DNA of 43,622 nucleotides from Bacillota bacterium (GTDB lineage: Bacteria > Bacillota > GCA-003054495 > Carboxydocellales > JAJZTU01). The position numbers and the translations under genes are program-made. The stretch lies in contig JAJZTU010000003.1 in assembly GCA_021848765.1 (NCBI GenBank), positions 1 through 43,622 of the forward strand. Direction: 5' to 3'. The notes beneath the pieces were generated by a model. That model had not been told where the DNA came from and did no database searches. It was given only the letters and a program-made list of their open reading frames with translations. Each line of letters opens with the position of its first letter. The stretch's first letter is position 1. Positions 20,264 to 30,036 of the stretch are shown one piece after another.

Positions 20264-20947
20264 CTACTCGTTTCTAGGGTCTATAGTCCGAACAGCTTCC
20301 GAAAACCTGCCGTAAGTCCCCACTGTACTGTTGTATGCTTCGTCCGGGGAAACACCTTCACGGATTAAGTTCATCATTCTACCCAAATTAACAAATTTAT
20401 AGCCGATTATTTCATTTTGATTATCAAGTCCTAGTTTCAAAACATATCCTTCAGCGATTTCTAAATATCGTGGACCACCCTCCAGAGAACTATAAACAGT
20501 TCCAATATGGGAACGCTGATTTTTGCCTAGTTCTTCAACCCCTGCCCCGACAGGAAGTCCACCTTCGGAAAAAGCAGTCTGAGAGCGCCCGTAAACAATC
20601 TGTAGGAATAGCTCGCGCATTGCAACGTTAATAGCATCGCAAACAAGGTCTGTATTGAGAGCTTCCAAAATGGTCTTACCGGGCAGAATCTCACCGGCCA
20701 TTGCCGCAGATTGAGTCATTCCCGAGCAACCAATGGTTTCTACCAGGGCTTCCTGAATGATACCGGCCTTAATATTCAGAGTTAACTTACATGCCCCTTG
20801 CTGAGGAGCACAAGCTCCAACACCGTGGGTTAATCCATTAATTTCTTTAATTTCCTTAACCTTATCCCATTTTCCCTCTTGTGGTATAGGTGCCGGCCCG
20901 CGATTTGCACAGCTATGCACACAATACATCTTGCCTTGATTAGTCAT
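20264..20947 (-). CDS. NifU/IscU-N-like iron-sulfur cluster scaffold-type protein
   Basis: LTLNIKAGIIQEALVETIGCSGMTQSAAMAGEILPGKTILEAL; immediately upstream of and paired with the GGGtGRT gene. Confidence 0.8.
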   Translation of the reverse strand: MTNQGKMYCVHSCANRGPAPIPQEGKWDKVKEIKEINGLTHGVGACAPQQGACKLTLNIKAGIIQEALVETIGCSGMTQSAAMAGEILPGKTILEALNTDLVCDAINVAMRELFLQIVYGRSQTAFSEGGLPVGAGVEELGKNQRSHIGTVYSSLEGGPRYLEIAEGYVLKLGLDNQNEIIGYKFVNLGRMMNLIREGVSPDEAYNSTVGTYGRFSEAVRTIDPRNE

Positions 20948-20970
20948 TATAACCCCTCTCTTTCGGAAAA

Positions 20971-21047
20971 AATAAAAAAACTCCTACCAGTGATCCGGTA
21001 GGAGCTATCAGCTGTGAAAACAGCGGTTAAGGCGAGCCCCATCGCCT
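20971..21047 (-). ncRNA. Fluoride (crcB) riboswitch with overlapping intrinsic terminator
   Basis: Minus strand GGCGATGGGGCTCGCCTTAACCGCTGTTTTCACAGCTGATAGCTCCTACC matches the crcB-motif aptamer. CTCCTACCGGATCACTGGTAGGAG followed by a T-tract is the expression platform. Confidence 0.94.
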
Positions 21048-21136
21048 TTGTCTTTATTTGTTTTATATTTATTCTCTCTTTTTCCGTAATTTCCTTCTAT
21101 TCTTCTTGATTATTGAGAGCCTTTGGCAAAAAAAAT

Positions 21137-21538
21137 TCACGGTAACACTAACATCTGACTGGCTTCGGGTTTAACCATTTTAAACTTGCTGGTAGCTACT
21201 TTTTCCAACGTCTCTAGCTTCAAGGCCTTATGTACAGTTAGAGCCATACGCTCGTTTTCCATGCGTAGAGCGGCTTCTGTTTCCCTAAGCCCGGCCAGTT
21301 GTTCGCTGGCTAAGCTAATCCGCAGGTTAAGGGCAATATGGCCGGCGCCGAAAAGTAAGAGCATAGCAGCAGTAATTAGTAATATTCCAAATCTGTTTAT
21401 CTCCCTCGGAACATCCTCGTTAAGTAGGGCTGTAGTGGAGTAAACCGTTTTGCCATCCCATTTGTGGTCCAGATACCCTCTTGCAGTAATCATCCCCATT
21501 CCTCCTCGTAAGCTAGTGGTTTCCCTGGTCCGGTGCAA
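21137..21538 (-). CDS. FtsL/DivIC-like small single-pass membrane protein
   Basis: One TM segment then coiled coil and FtsL-like tail LETLEKVATSKFKMVKPEASQMLVLP. Start may be internal (~21494). Confidence 0.6.
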   Translation of the reverse strand: MHRTRETTSLRGGMGMITARGYLDHKWDGKTVYSTTALLNEDVPREINRFGILLITAAMLLLFGAGHIALNLRISLASEQLAGLRETEAALRMENERMALTVHKALKLETLEKVATSKFKMVKPEASQMLVLP

Positions 21539-21845
21539 AATAGGCGCTAAGTTCTTTGAGCATATCCTGATTAACCCAGCACCGGACCCAGGGGCCGGTT
21601 TTTTTTACATTAATTAGCCCTGCCCGCCGTAATTCCTTAAGATGCTCCGAAACAGTGGACGGAGATAATTCAAAAATTCTTGCCAGTTCGGTGACCCCCT
21701 GTCCCTCTTCCGGCCTGGCTGAATTTCCCCGGGACTCCGGAGTCTCGGAAGCACTGCCCTCATGACGGAGGTGCTGAAATATTTCCAGGCGGTTTTTATT
21801 GGCCAGAGCCTTAAGCACCTCTACCCAATTAACCAATTTACCCAC
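21513..21845 (-). CDS. ArsR/SmtB-family transcriptional regulator
   Basis: VEVLKALANKNRLEIFQHL ... LARIFELSPSTVSEHLKELRRAGLINVKKTGPWVRCWVN. Confidence 0.9.
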   Translation of the reverse strand: MGKLVNWVEVLKALANKNRLEIFQHLRHEGSASETPESRGNSARPEEGQGVTELARIFELSPSTVSEHLKELRRAGLINVKKTGPWVRCWVNQDMLKELSAYFAPDQGNH

Positions 21846-22056
21846 TCCATTCGGTAATTCGTGAAATAACGAAATAACTAATTACATCATACTATTTTTT
21901 GATTTATCCGGCAATAGGTTAGCCAATATTTTACCCTTCTTACTTTTGTTATTTACTTTTTCAGCTAATTGTATTATTATAATTACATAATATTTTCGCT
22001 TCTAATATATTTTGCGAAAAGCACGTGACGATCTAAGCTTGAAAGGGTGGGGAGAC

Positions 22057-22719
22057 ATGCGCCAGAATGTTACTTTTAAGGATTATGCCATTGTTGCTTG
22101 TGGAACTATGATTCCAGAGTTAAATTATCTTAAGGCCAACGGCTTTTTAGATGCCAAAATAATTTTATATACCACACCTGGTTTACATCAAGTGCCTTCT
22201 GAATTAGAAAAACAACTGCTTAAGCAGTTAAGTGCGGCGAAAGAACATACTAAAAAGATAATCATTGTATACGGGGGTACCTATTGTTATATCAACATGA
22301 AAGATCCTTATAGAACAATCGATACAGTGATAGACGAAATGAAAGCAGACGGCTTCTACATTTCAAGAACAATGGTGCATAATTGTATAGATATGGTTGC
22401 TTCAGCAGAGGAAAGGGACCAAATTGCCAATGGTAATAAAATTTGGTTCTGCACCCCGGGATGGCTTAAATACCGTGACCTTGAATTTAAGGGATGGGAT
22501 AAGGCCACTGCCAACGAAAATTTTCCACAGTACTCCGGAGGAGCAACTATGTTAGACCCTATTGGTTTTTTCGACCAGTACATGGAAGAAAATCCGGAAG
22601 ATATCTTGGAGTTCTCGGATTGGATGGGGATACCGCTGGAGGCTTACAATGTTTCTTTAGACCGCATAAAAAATATTCTCATCGCTGCAATGGACGAAGG
22701 GGACAGACCCAAACTATAG
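22057..22719 (+). CDS. DUF1638-like protein
   Basis: The only intact plus-strand gene in the window; MRQNVTFKDYAIVACGTMIPELNYLKANGFLDAKIILYTTPGLHQVPSELEKQL...VYGGTYCYINM resembles DUF1638. Confidence 0.65.
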   Translation: MRQNVTFKDYAIVACGTMIPELNYLKANGFLDAKIILYTTPGLHQVPSELEKQLLKQLSAAKEHTKKIIIVYGGTYCYINMKDPYRTIDTVIDEMKADGFYISRTMVHNCIDMVASAEERDQIANGNKIWFCTPGWLKYRDLEFKGWDKATANENFPQYSGGATMLDPIGFFDQYMEENPEDILEFSDWMGIPLEAYNVSLDRIKNILIAAMDEGDRPKL

Positions 22720-22741
22720 AAATGTTGTCAATAAAAGGAAA

Positions 22742-22770
22742 AGACCTACTGCCAACTGCAGTAGGTCTTA
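22742..22770. terminator. Hairpin downstream of DUF1638-like gene
   Basis: AAGACCTACT-GCCAACTGC-AGTAGGTCTT stem; weak T-tract. Confidence 0.55.
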
Positions 22771-22874
22771 TGTATTCCACCCAACTTTCATCAATCGGAT
22801 AGGGTAAGGTACTATAGGTTTAAGAGTTAATTAGCGAGCCGTAAACCTTGAATCCGAGCAAACCTAGCTCCCGG

Positions 22875-23369
22875 CTATTTTACCGGGTAGACGGCAACCG
22901 GCTCGGGCCACTCGAAGTCAGGAGGCGGGTTATATATCTCAGCAATTAACCCCAGGGCCTGCTGGGTACTAAGGTACGTGGCAGTAAAACCGTTCCAGAT
23001 ACCACCCTGGAGGATGCTGTGCCCCTTCCCGCGGAAGAAAGCCATTGCTTGGTCGTAGTTTTCAGTCCCAAAGGCAACGTGGTGCAGCCCCTCACCGTGC
23101 TGCTTCAGAAACTCTGCATAGATGCTCTTGTCGTCCTTCGGCTCAATTAACTCCAACTGTACTCCTCCGATGTCGGCCAGGGCTGCCCGCATGGACCATT
23201 CTTGGGGCTTATCGTGGAGAATCATGTTGTCCAAAGTGTCAGGGTTGAAATCGTAGATGGCCCACGGTCCAATGCCGTATTCATCGGCATATCTTTTGAC
23301 CGAGGCATCCATATCCCTGACCACGACCGCCACCTGCAGTATGCTTGTAAATATTGGCTTTTCAGGCAT
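22875..23369 (-). CDS. VOC/glyoxalase-superfamily protein (methylmalonyl-CoA epimerase-like)
   Basis: FTSILQVAVVVRDMDASVKRYADEYGIGPW ... GEGLHHVAFGTENYDQAMAFF. Confidence 0.85.
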   Translation of the reverse strand: MPEKPIFTSILQVAVVVRDMDASVKRYADEYGIGPWAIYDFNPDTLDNMILHDKPQEWSMRAALADIGGVQLELIEPKDDKSIYAEFLKQHGEGLHHVAFGTENYDQAMAFFRGKGHSILQGGIWNGFTATYLSTQQALGLIAEIYNPPPDFEWPEPVAVYPVK

Positions 23370-23389
23370 TTTATTACCCCCTTCGATCT

Positions 23390-24202
23390 TTAATAAGCTA
23401 TGGAACTCCTAACCAATGGCCCGGACCATACCTTTTGAAAACCCAGGTCTAAGGCTGACAGACGGTACTTTTCAAACATTTCCGGGGTCAAGTATTCCGC
23501 AACAGGAAGGTGGGCAATCGTTGGCTGAAGATACTGGCCAAGGGTCAGCATGTTACACCCTGCCTGGAGCAGATCTTTCATGGCAGCCAGAACCTCGCTT
23601 TCCTGTTCACCCAGGCCCAGCATTATCCCTGCTTTGATTCGTAGATTAGCTGAAAACCCAGCTGCCTTTTCTATAACTCTGAGTGACCTTTGATAACAGG
23701 CTCCGGGGCGAACCGAAGGGTATAACCGGGGCACTGTTTCCAGGTTATGGGCGAAAATATCCGGCCTTGCCTCCAATACCACAGCCAGACTTGGCTCCGA
23801 TCCTTGAAAATCCGGGATCAGAACTTCTACCGCTTCGATGCCCCCGGCCTTTAACAACCTCACGGTCTGGGCAAAATAACCTGCCCCACCGTCTTCCAGG
23901 TCATCCCTGGTTACTGAAGTAATAACCACTCTTTTCAGACCCAACTTCCGGGCGGCACCGGTAACCCGGAATGGTTCCGCCGGGTCGGGCGGTAACGGTT
24001 TTCCCTTATCCACCGCGCAAAAAGCACAGCTTCTGGTACAGACCGTCCCCAGAATTAAAAACGTAGCCGTCCCGCGGGAAAAACAGCCTCCGACATTGGG
24101 ACAATTGCTCTCCAGGCAAATGGTGTTCACTTTGGCCCGGGCCAGACTTTCCACTGTCGCCTGGTGTTGCGGCAGGGAGGTAACAATTTTTAGTCTGCTC
24201 AT
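23390..24202 (-). CDS. lipA: Lipoyl synthase
   Basis: CLESNCPNVGGCF (Cx4Cx5C), radical-SAM CTRSCAFC, C-terminal RSS motif. Confidence 0.95.
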   Translation of the reverse strand: MSRLKIVTSLPQHQATVESLARAKVNTICLESNCPNVGGCFSRGTATFLILGTVCTRSCAFCAVDKGKPLPPDPAEPFRVTGAARKLGLKRVVITSVTRDDLEDGGAGYFAQTVRLLKAGGIEAVEVLIPDFQGSEPSLAVVLEARPDIFAHNLETVPRLYPSVRPGACYQRSLRVIEKAAGFSANLRIKAGIMLGLGEQESEVLAAMKDLLQAGCNMLTLGQYLQPTIAHLPVAEYLTPEMFEKYRLSALDLGFQKVWSGPLVRSSIAY

Positions 24203-24540
24203 TGCAGGTTCATTGCCTTTTCCATGAACCGGTCCACTTCATTCATGAAGAAAAAGCCACCATCCAGCTTGAATGCTGCCCCGGTAATAAACCCGCTGGC
24301 AGGGGAAGCCAGTAAACCTGCTACCCGGGCAATTTCCCCTGGCTCCCCCACTCTGCCTACCGGTGTCTGAGCAGCAAAGTCCTGCTCACCCATCTCCAGG
24401 AAAGGCCTGGTCAGGTCGGTGCGGATGAGGCCGGGCTGCAGGGCATTGGCCGTAATCCCGAATTGTCCCAACTCCTTGGCAACGGTATAGGTGATTCCTA
24501 AAATAGCGGCCTTGGCAGCGGCATAGTGAATGTGTCCCGA
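24199..24540 (-). pseudogene. Truncated short-chain dehydrogenase/reductase (C-terminal half only)
   Basis: HIHYAAAKAAILGITYTVAKELGQFGITANALQPGLIRTDLT...GFITGAAFKLDGGF is the YxxxK-to-end portion; no Rossmann TGxxxGxG N-terminus upstream. Confidence 0.75.
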
Positions 24541-24763
24541 AAGACCCCTCCTTTTCATTCTTGCATCCTTGCGCTCCATGAAAATTCGAGGTCTTCCGAA
24601 TTAAGTTCCGCTCCATTGCCGCCTTTTTTATATAATGCTCTTCCCGCTTCTTTTGCCCAGATACTGTACCCGAAGACCCTTACAAAGACCAGGATAGCCG
24701 CTTTGGCCACCTTCTGAAAATCAGGTGTGTATGCTAATTCTTTCTCCATGGGTACTCTCAGGC

Positions 24764-25950
24764 TCATTCTAACAACTCCCTCACAAAACGTGCTACTTCC
24801 TGGTTAAACCGGTCTGCCTGCTCGATGTGGGGACAATGACCACAACCTTCATAAGCTGTCAAACTGCCCTTTGGCAGCAACCCGGCTACTTTAACCCCCT
24901 GGCTTAACGGTGTAATCCGGTCCTCCGCCCCCCAGATCACTAAAGTCGGCAAGCTGATTTGCGCCAATTCCTTGCTGACGTCGATTTTCTGGCCTTCATC
25001 ACCAAGCTGGTTTTCAACAGCCGATTTGAGGGCTTCATATGCCCCCGGGCGCTGGCGATACCGGTAAAGTTCCTCGATGGTCCCCGGAAAAACAAATTTG
25101 GGGTCATGAAAGAGCAGTCCAAGCAGCTTGCTGATACCTTCCCTGCTAACAGAGTCAAGTACTGCCGGCCTCAGTTCGGGTGTGACCTCTTGACCCAGTC
25201 CGGCACAGTCTTCCAAAACCAGACCACTCACTTTTCCCGGAAAATGCCGGGCAAAAGCTACCGCAATCGCCCCGCCTAAAGAGTTGCCCACAATGACACA
25301 GCGGTCGATACCCAGATAATCCAGGAAATCCCCCAAAAACCCGGTGTAAAATTCCAGGGTATACCCGGTCGCCAGGCTGTCGCTTAGTCCCGCCCCCGGT
25401 AAATCCGGGGCCAGTACGCGAAAATAGTTTGCTAAATAGTGGAGATTAGGCTGCCAGGCCGAACCGGATGCTCCCAGACCATGCAGGAGAACAAGCGGAA
25501 AACCTTGACCTAAATCCAGGTAATGAGTCAGGCAATCGCCTACAGGGATAAACCGGCTTCCCGGCCAGCCGGTTTGCAGGGCCAGGTAGTCGAATAAATC
25601 TTCCAGGACGATTCTGCCTCCGGTTCCGGACCCGGAAATTTGGGTGAGGTCAATCCCCCGCTTTTTGGCCAAACTCCTGGCGGCAGGCGTGACTGCTTTA
25701 TTACCGGAAACCCCTGCGGATTGCTCCCGGGTTTCACTACTCCCCGGGGGTCCCTGACGCCCTAAACCCGGCGCTCCTGAGGTTTGGCTGCTTTCCGGGG
25801 CGGCGCCCAGTTTACCGTCCCATTTCTCGTCCACTGCAGTGATTACTGCAATGGGCGCACTCACCGGGGCTGCTTCCCCTTCCGGTACCAGAACCTTCCT
25901 GACAATTCCGGATACCGGAGCTTCAACCAGAGGTGTTGGTTTTAGTGCTA
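24764..25950 (-). pseudogene. Acetoin/2-oxoacid dehydrogenase E2-type alpha/beta hydrolase fusion, N-terminally truncated in the lipoyl domain
   Basis: C-terminal alpha/beta hydrolase (VIVGNSLGGAIAVAFA), E3-binding domain (AVTPAARSLAKKRGIDLTQISGSGTGGRIVLEDL), partial lipoyl domain (KPTPLVEAPVSGIVRKVLVPEGEAAPVSAPIAVI) read upstream of the ORF start. The start of the lipoyl domain and its lysine region are absent. May still express a shortened product. Confidence 0.65.
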
Positions 25951-26112
25951 AAAGGCTGCACCAATCAAGAAATCGCCAATGACTTGTTCATCACTACCCA
26001 CACTGTAAAAACCCATTTGCAAAATATCTTTAAAAAAATGGGGGTCAGCAACAGAACCGGGCTTTGTCATAAGGTGGATTTGATAAAAAGACACAACCGG
26101 GAGCAGCTATGA
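25945..26112 (+). pseudogene. C-terminal fragment of a LuxR-type HTH regulator
   Basis: Plus-strand frame reads VLKGCTNQEIANDLFITTHTVKTHLQNIFKKMGVSNRTGLCHKVDLIKRHNREQL*, a LuxR HTH with no upstream receiver or sensor domain. Confidence 0.8.
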
Positions 26113-26166
26113 TACCACATGCCCACAAGAATGGTAAGCAGAGAAAGCAAGACAAGATAAAGCAAA

Positions 26167-26189
26167 AACGCCCGAAATTATCGGACGTT
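26167..26189 (-). terminator. Terminator after toxin-antitoxin pair
   Basis: Minus strand AACGTCCGATAATTTCGGGCGTTTTTGCTTT. Confidence 0.65.
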
Positions 26190-26203
26190 TAATTAACCAT
26201 CAA

Positions 26204-26521
26204 CTATTTATCTGTTCTTTTCTGCGCAATGAGGTAAACCTCGTCATCTGCTCTTGCGGATATTACAACAACCTTCATTACATCATTTTCCCTTACCAGC
26301 TTGTATACCACTCTCAAGCCAAGTTTTTTTAGCTTTATTTTAAGATATCCAGCCAGTTTTGTGTTGTTTCTGTTGCCGAGAGGTTTACCGTATCCGCCTT
26401 CTGTCTGCGGCAAAGGGTTGCTTGATACCTTATCAATCGCTTTAAGCACCTGTAAACGCTGGCTGTAATCAAGCCGTTTTAAATCCTCCACTGCTTCTTT
26501 TAAATATTCCACCTGCCACAT
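26204..26521 (-). CDS. RelE/ParE-family toxin
   Basis: MWQVEYLKEAVEDLKRLDYSQRLQVLKAIDKVSSNP...KLGLRVVYKLVRENDVMKVVVISARADDEVY. Confidence 0.9.
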   Translation of the reverse strand: MWQVEYLKEAVEDLKRLDYSQRLQVLKAIDKVSSNPLPQTEGGYGKPLGNRNNTKLAGYLKIKLKKLGLRVVYKLVRENDVMKVVVISARADDEVYLIAQKRTDK

Positions 26522-26524
26522 TTG

Positions 26525-26854
26525 TTATTCAAGCTCCACATCTGCATTATCAAAGTCTGCTTTGTTTATACCCAGCTCAGACAATAGTTTATCTTGCGGG
26601 ATGAAGTCCTCCGGTTTTGCGTTTTCCATACGTTTTTCGGCTTCCAGAAGCAAACGGTATTCCTCTATGATTTCAAGCATTTGTTCATACACCTCGGGCG
26701 TTAAGAGCACGCACGTTGGCGTGTTGTTTTTCAACACAACCTTAAACCCAGCTTCCTTAACTTCGTCGAATATTTTATTAGCCTCACCTTTGTTAAATCG
26801 GGATATTGGTACCAGAGAATTCATAATGCTACTTACAGAAATGTTTTCCAGCAT
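26525..26854 (-). CDS. Phd/YefM-family antitoxin
   Basis: VPISRFNKGEANKIFDEVKEAGFKVVLKNNTPTCVLLTPEVYEQMLEI. Confidence 0.9.
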   Translation of the reverse strand: MLENISVSSIMNSLVPISRFNKGEANKIFDEVKEAGFKVVLKNNTPTCVLLTPEVYEQMLEIIEEYRLLLEAEKRMENAKPEDFIPQDKLLSELGINKADFDNADVELE

Positions 26855-27195
26855 ATTATCAGACCCTTTCTTTCACGATTAACTGTGCAAAACACTCGTC
26901 TGATAATATTATATGCCGCATCTATAAATTTATCAATATATTTATTAATGGTTTTATTTTTTCTATAATATAGCGGGCCATCGCCCTGAATCTCGATTGC
27001 TTCATTCACGATGTCATCTACTGCTGTCTCAAGACTGTGCGAAAATAATACCAAAGCCCTCATACCTTTGCTTTGAAGCAGTCACATCGGCATATAGGGC
27101 AATAACCACCTCCCTACCCCAGTTGTAGATTCTTAAGAAAAGCCAGAAACTTTCCCCGGAATAACCGTGACATAACTTTGACCGGAAAACAGAAA

Positions 27196-27219
27196 GAGGT
27201 AGTCAGAATGAACTACCTC
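27196..27219 (-). terminator. Terminator after fdhA
   Basis: GAGGTAGT-CAGAATGA-ACTACCTC stem; minus-strand flank TTTCTGTTTT. Confidence 0.7.
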
Positions 27220-27279
27220 CTTCTATTTGTCAACAGCCCCCTTTATAACAGATATATTTTCCGGTACCCTAAACCTTGG

Positions 27280-30021
27280 CTAAACCTTGCTTACCCGCAC
27301 GGCACAGGCCTTCAATTCCGGGATTTTACAAATGGGATCAACGGCTGCGTTTGTCAATAAGTTAGTAGCCGTCTCCTTAAAATGAAAGGTCATAAACAGC
27401 ACTCCCGGGGGTACATGGTCGGTAACCTGGACCTTGGTCTTGACTTTACCCCGGCGGGATTCCACCTGCACGGTATCCCCGTCACAAATGCCGTAATGGC
27501 TGGCATCATCAGGGTTTAACATGGCCAGTTCGTGGTCATGAATTGCCTCCAAGCGCTTGGAACGCCGGCTCATGGTGCCGGTATGGAAATGGTAGAGCAT
27601 CCGCCCGGTAGTCAGCAACAGCGGGTACTCCCGGTCAGGCTCTTCTGCCGGAGGCAGGTGTTCAACCCTGTGGAAACGGCCCTTGCCCCGGGTAAATTTC
27701 TCAGCATGCAGCCAGGGTGTCCCCGGGTGGTCCGGTGTGGGGCAGGGCCACTGGATACCGGTCTCCTCCAGGCGGGCATAACTGATTCCGCCGTAGAGCG
27801 GGGTTACCCGGGCGATTTCTTCCATAATCTCCTCAGGTCCCCGCGGGTAGTGCCAGGGCCGGCCCAGATGATTGGCCAGTTCTACAAGTATCAGCCAGTC
27901 CGGTTTCGCCTCCCCCGGCGGCTCCAGGGCTTTACGCACTCTTTGAATCCGGCGTTCGGTATTGGTAAACGTACCCTCCTTTTCAGCAAAGCTGGCCGCC
28001 GGAAGCACCACATCCGCCAGTTCTGCAGTTTCCGTGAGGAAAATATCCTGGACCACCAGAAAGTCCAGCTTCTTCAAGGCCTCAATGACATGATTGGCAT
28101 CCGGGTCAGACAGCACGGGGTTTTCACCCATGATGTACATGGCCTTGATTTCACCCCGGTCAGCAGCCTTCATCATCTCGGTAACGGTGAGACCAGGCTC
28201 AACAGGCAGGCCGGCTGGCCCTTGCCCATTAGGCTGACCCGGAGCCCCTGCTTCAGGGCTAACCCCCCAGGCCTTTTCCAGGTCCTGCCTGGCTGCGGAA
28301 TCGTCCACAAACCTGTACGAGGGGTAGTAATTGGGCAGAGCCCCCATGTCGCAGGAGCCCTGCACATTGTTTTGGCCCCTTAGTGGCGCTACGCCGGCGC
28401 CTTCCCTGCCAACCTGCCCGGTAACCATCGCCAGATTGGCTATGGCAAACACGTTATTGGTTCCCGAGGTGTGCTGGGTAATGCCCATGGCATATACCGT
28501 GGTGGCTTTTTCCGCCTGGGCATAGAGGTGGGCCGCTTCCTCAATTAACTCCGGCTTGATTCCACAGATATTGGCCACATATTCCGGGGTATACTGCTCC
28601 AAGCCTTGCCGCCATTCTTCAAAACCTTCGCTGCGTTCAGCCACAAACTGCTTGTCCCAAAGGTCGTCCCTCATAATCACATGGGCCAGCCCGTTCAAAA
28701 GGGCCACATTGGTCCCCGGCCTGATGCGCAGCCAGAGATCCGCATAACGGACCAGTTCAATTTTCCGGGGGTCCACCACGATGAGCCTGGACCCGTCTTT
28801 TACCGCCTGCTTGATGCGGTATCCGGTTACGGGGTGGGCTTCGGTGGTGTTAGCCCCTACCAGCAGGATTACATTGGTCTGCAGCAGTTGATTTATAGAA
28901 TTGGTCATAGCCCCACTGCCAAATGCTGTGGCCAGACCGGCCACGGTGGAACTGTGTCAGAGCCGGGCACAGTGGTCCACATTATTGGTATGGATCAGTG
29001 TACGCATGAACTTCTGGAAAAGATAGTTTTCCTCATTGGTACATTTAGCTGAACTAAGCCCGGCCAGAGCCTGGCCCCCGTACTGGTCCCTGATGGAGCT
29101 TAAGCGCCGGGCAATATGGTTGTAGGCATCTTCCCAGGAAACCGGCTCCAGTTTGCCGTTTTTACGCAGCAAAGGCCTGGTCAGGCGGTCAGGAGAATGG
29201 ACATATTCCCAACCGAACTGGCCTTTGACACAGAGATGGCCCAGGTTGGAGCCCGACTTATCCTTGGCCACCCCGATAATGCGCCCGTCCTTCACTTTAA
29301 GTTTAAGCTGGCAGCCCACCCCACAGTAGGGGCAGGTAGTTTTGACTTTCTGCATTTCCCACGGCCGCCCTGCCCACATTACGGATTTTTCCACCAGGGC
29401 TGCCACCGGGCAAACCTGGACACACATCCCGCAAAAAGTACAGGCAGTCTCCTGGTTAGGGTCATCAAAGGCAGAGGTTACCTTGGAATCAAAGCCTTTT
29501 TCCATGAAGTCATAGACATAGGCACCGTTGATTTCCGCACAGACCCGGACACATTTGCCGCACATGATGCATTTGCTGTAATCCCTGAAGAAAAAAGGGT
29601 TTGAGATATCCACCGGATATTTCTTTTGCTCTCCCCGGTAGGGAGTATCCTCCACCTTGTAGCGGTAACAGTAATCCTGAAGCCGGCAGTCCCCGTTGCG
29701 CTCACAGGTCAGGCAGCGCAGGTCATGGCTGGCCAAATAAAGGCGCAGGATGTCCTTCCTGGCCTCCACCACCCGGTCGGATTCAGTCTGGATTTCCATT
29801 CCTTCCGTGACCGGGGTAGTACAGGCAGCCAGGAGCTTTCTGGCCCCTTTGACCTCGACTACACACATCCGGCAGCATCCGGGTATGGATAATCCCTCCT
29901 CATAACACATGGTGGGGATATGAATATTATTGGCTTCTGCAGCCTTTAAAATGGTGCTGCCTTTAAGCGCCTGATACTGGTTTCCGTTGATGGTTACGGT
30001 TATGCGCTCCACTTGTCTCAC
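27280..30021 (-). CDS. fdhA: NAD-linked formate dehydrogenase catalytic subunit, selenocysteine-containing (UGA at 28957-28959)
   Basis: Two ORF-track entries are one reading frame. NNVDHCARL-(TGA=Sec)-HSSTVAGLATAFGSGAMTNSI matches the FDH active site xxVDxCARVUHGPSVAGL. N-terminal NuoG-like 2Fe-2S and ferredoxin domains; C-terminal molybdopterin-binding domain. Confidence 0.95.
28928..28959 (-). promoter_or_regulatory. bSECIS element directing selenocysteine insertion
   Basis: Stem GTGGCC-GGTCT-GGCCAC beginning 12 nt after the UGA; apical GGTCT is identical to the E. coli fdhF SECIS loop core. Confidence 0.85.
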
Positions 30022-30036
30022 CTCCTCTTTAAGGGT

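Noticed and set aside
26833-27063. 76-aa minus-strand ORF upstream of the antitoxin
   Set aside because: Overlaps the antitoxin start and matches no family I recognise; could be a remnant but not supported.
27280-30021. fdhA as a frameshifted or nonsense pseudogene, or two separate genes
   Set aside because: The in-frame UGA sits exactly at the FDH selenocysteine position and is followed by a bSECIS hairpin.
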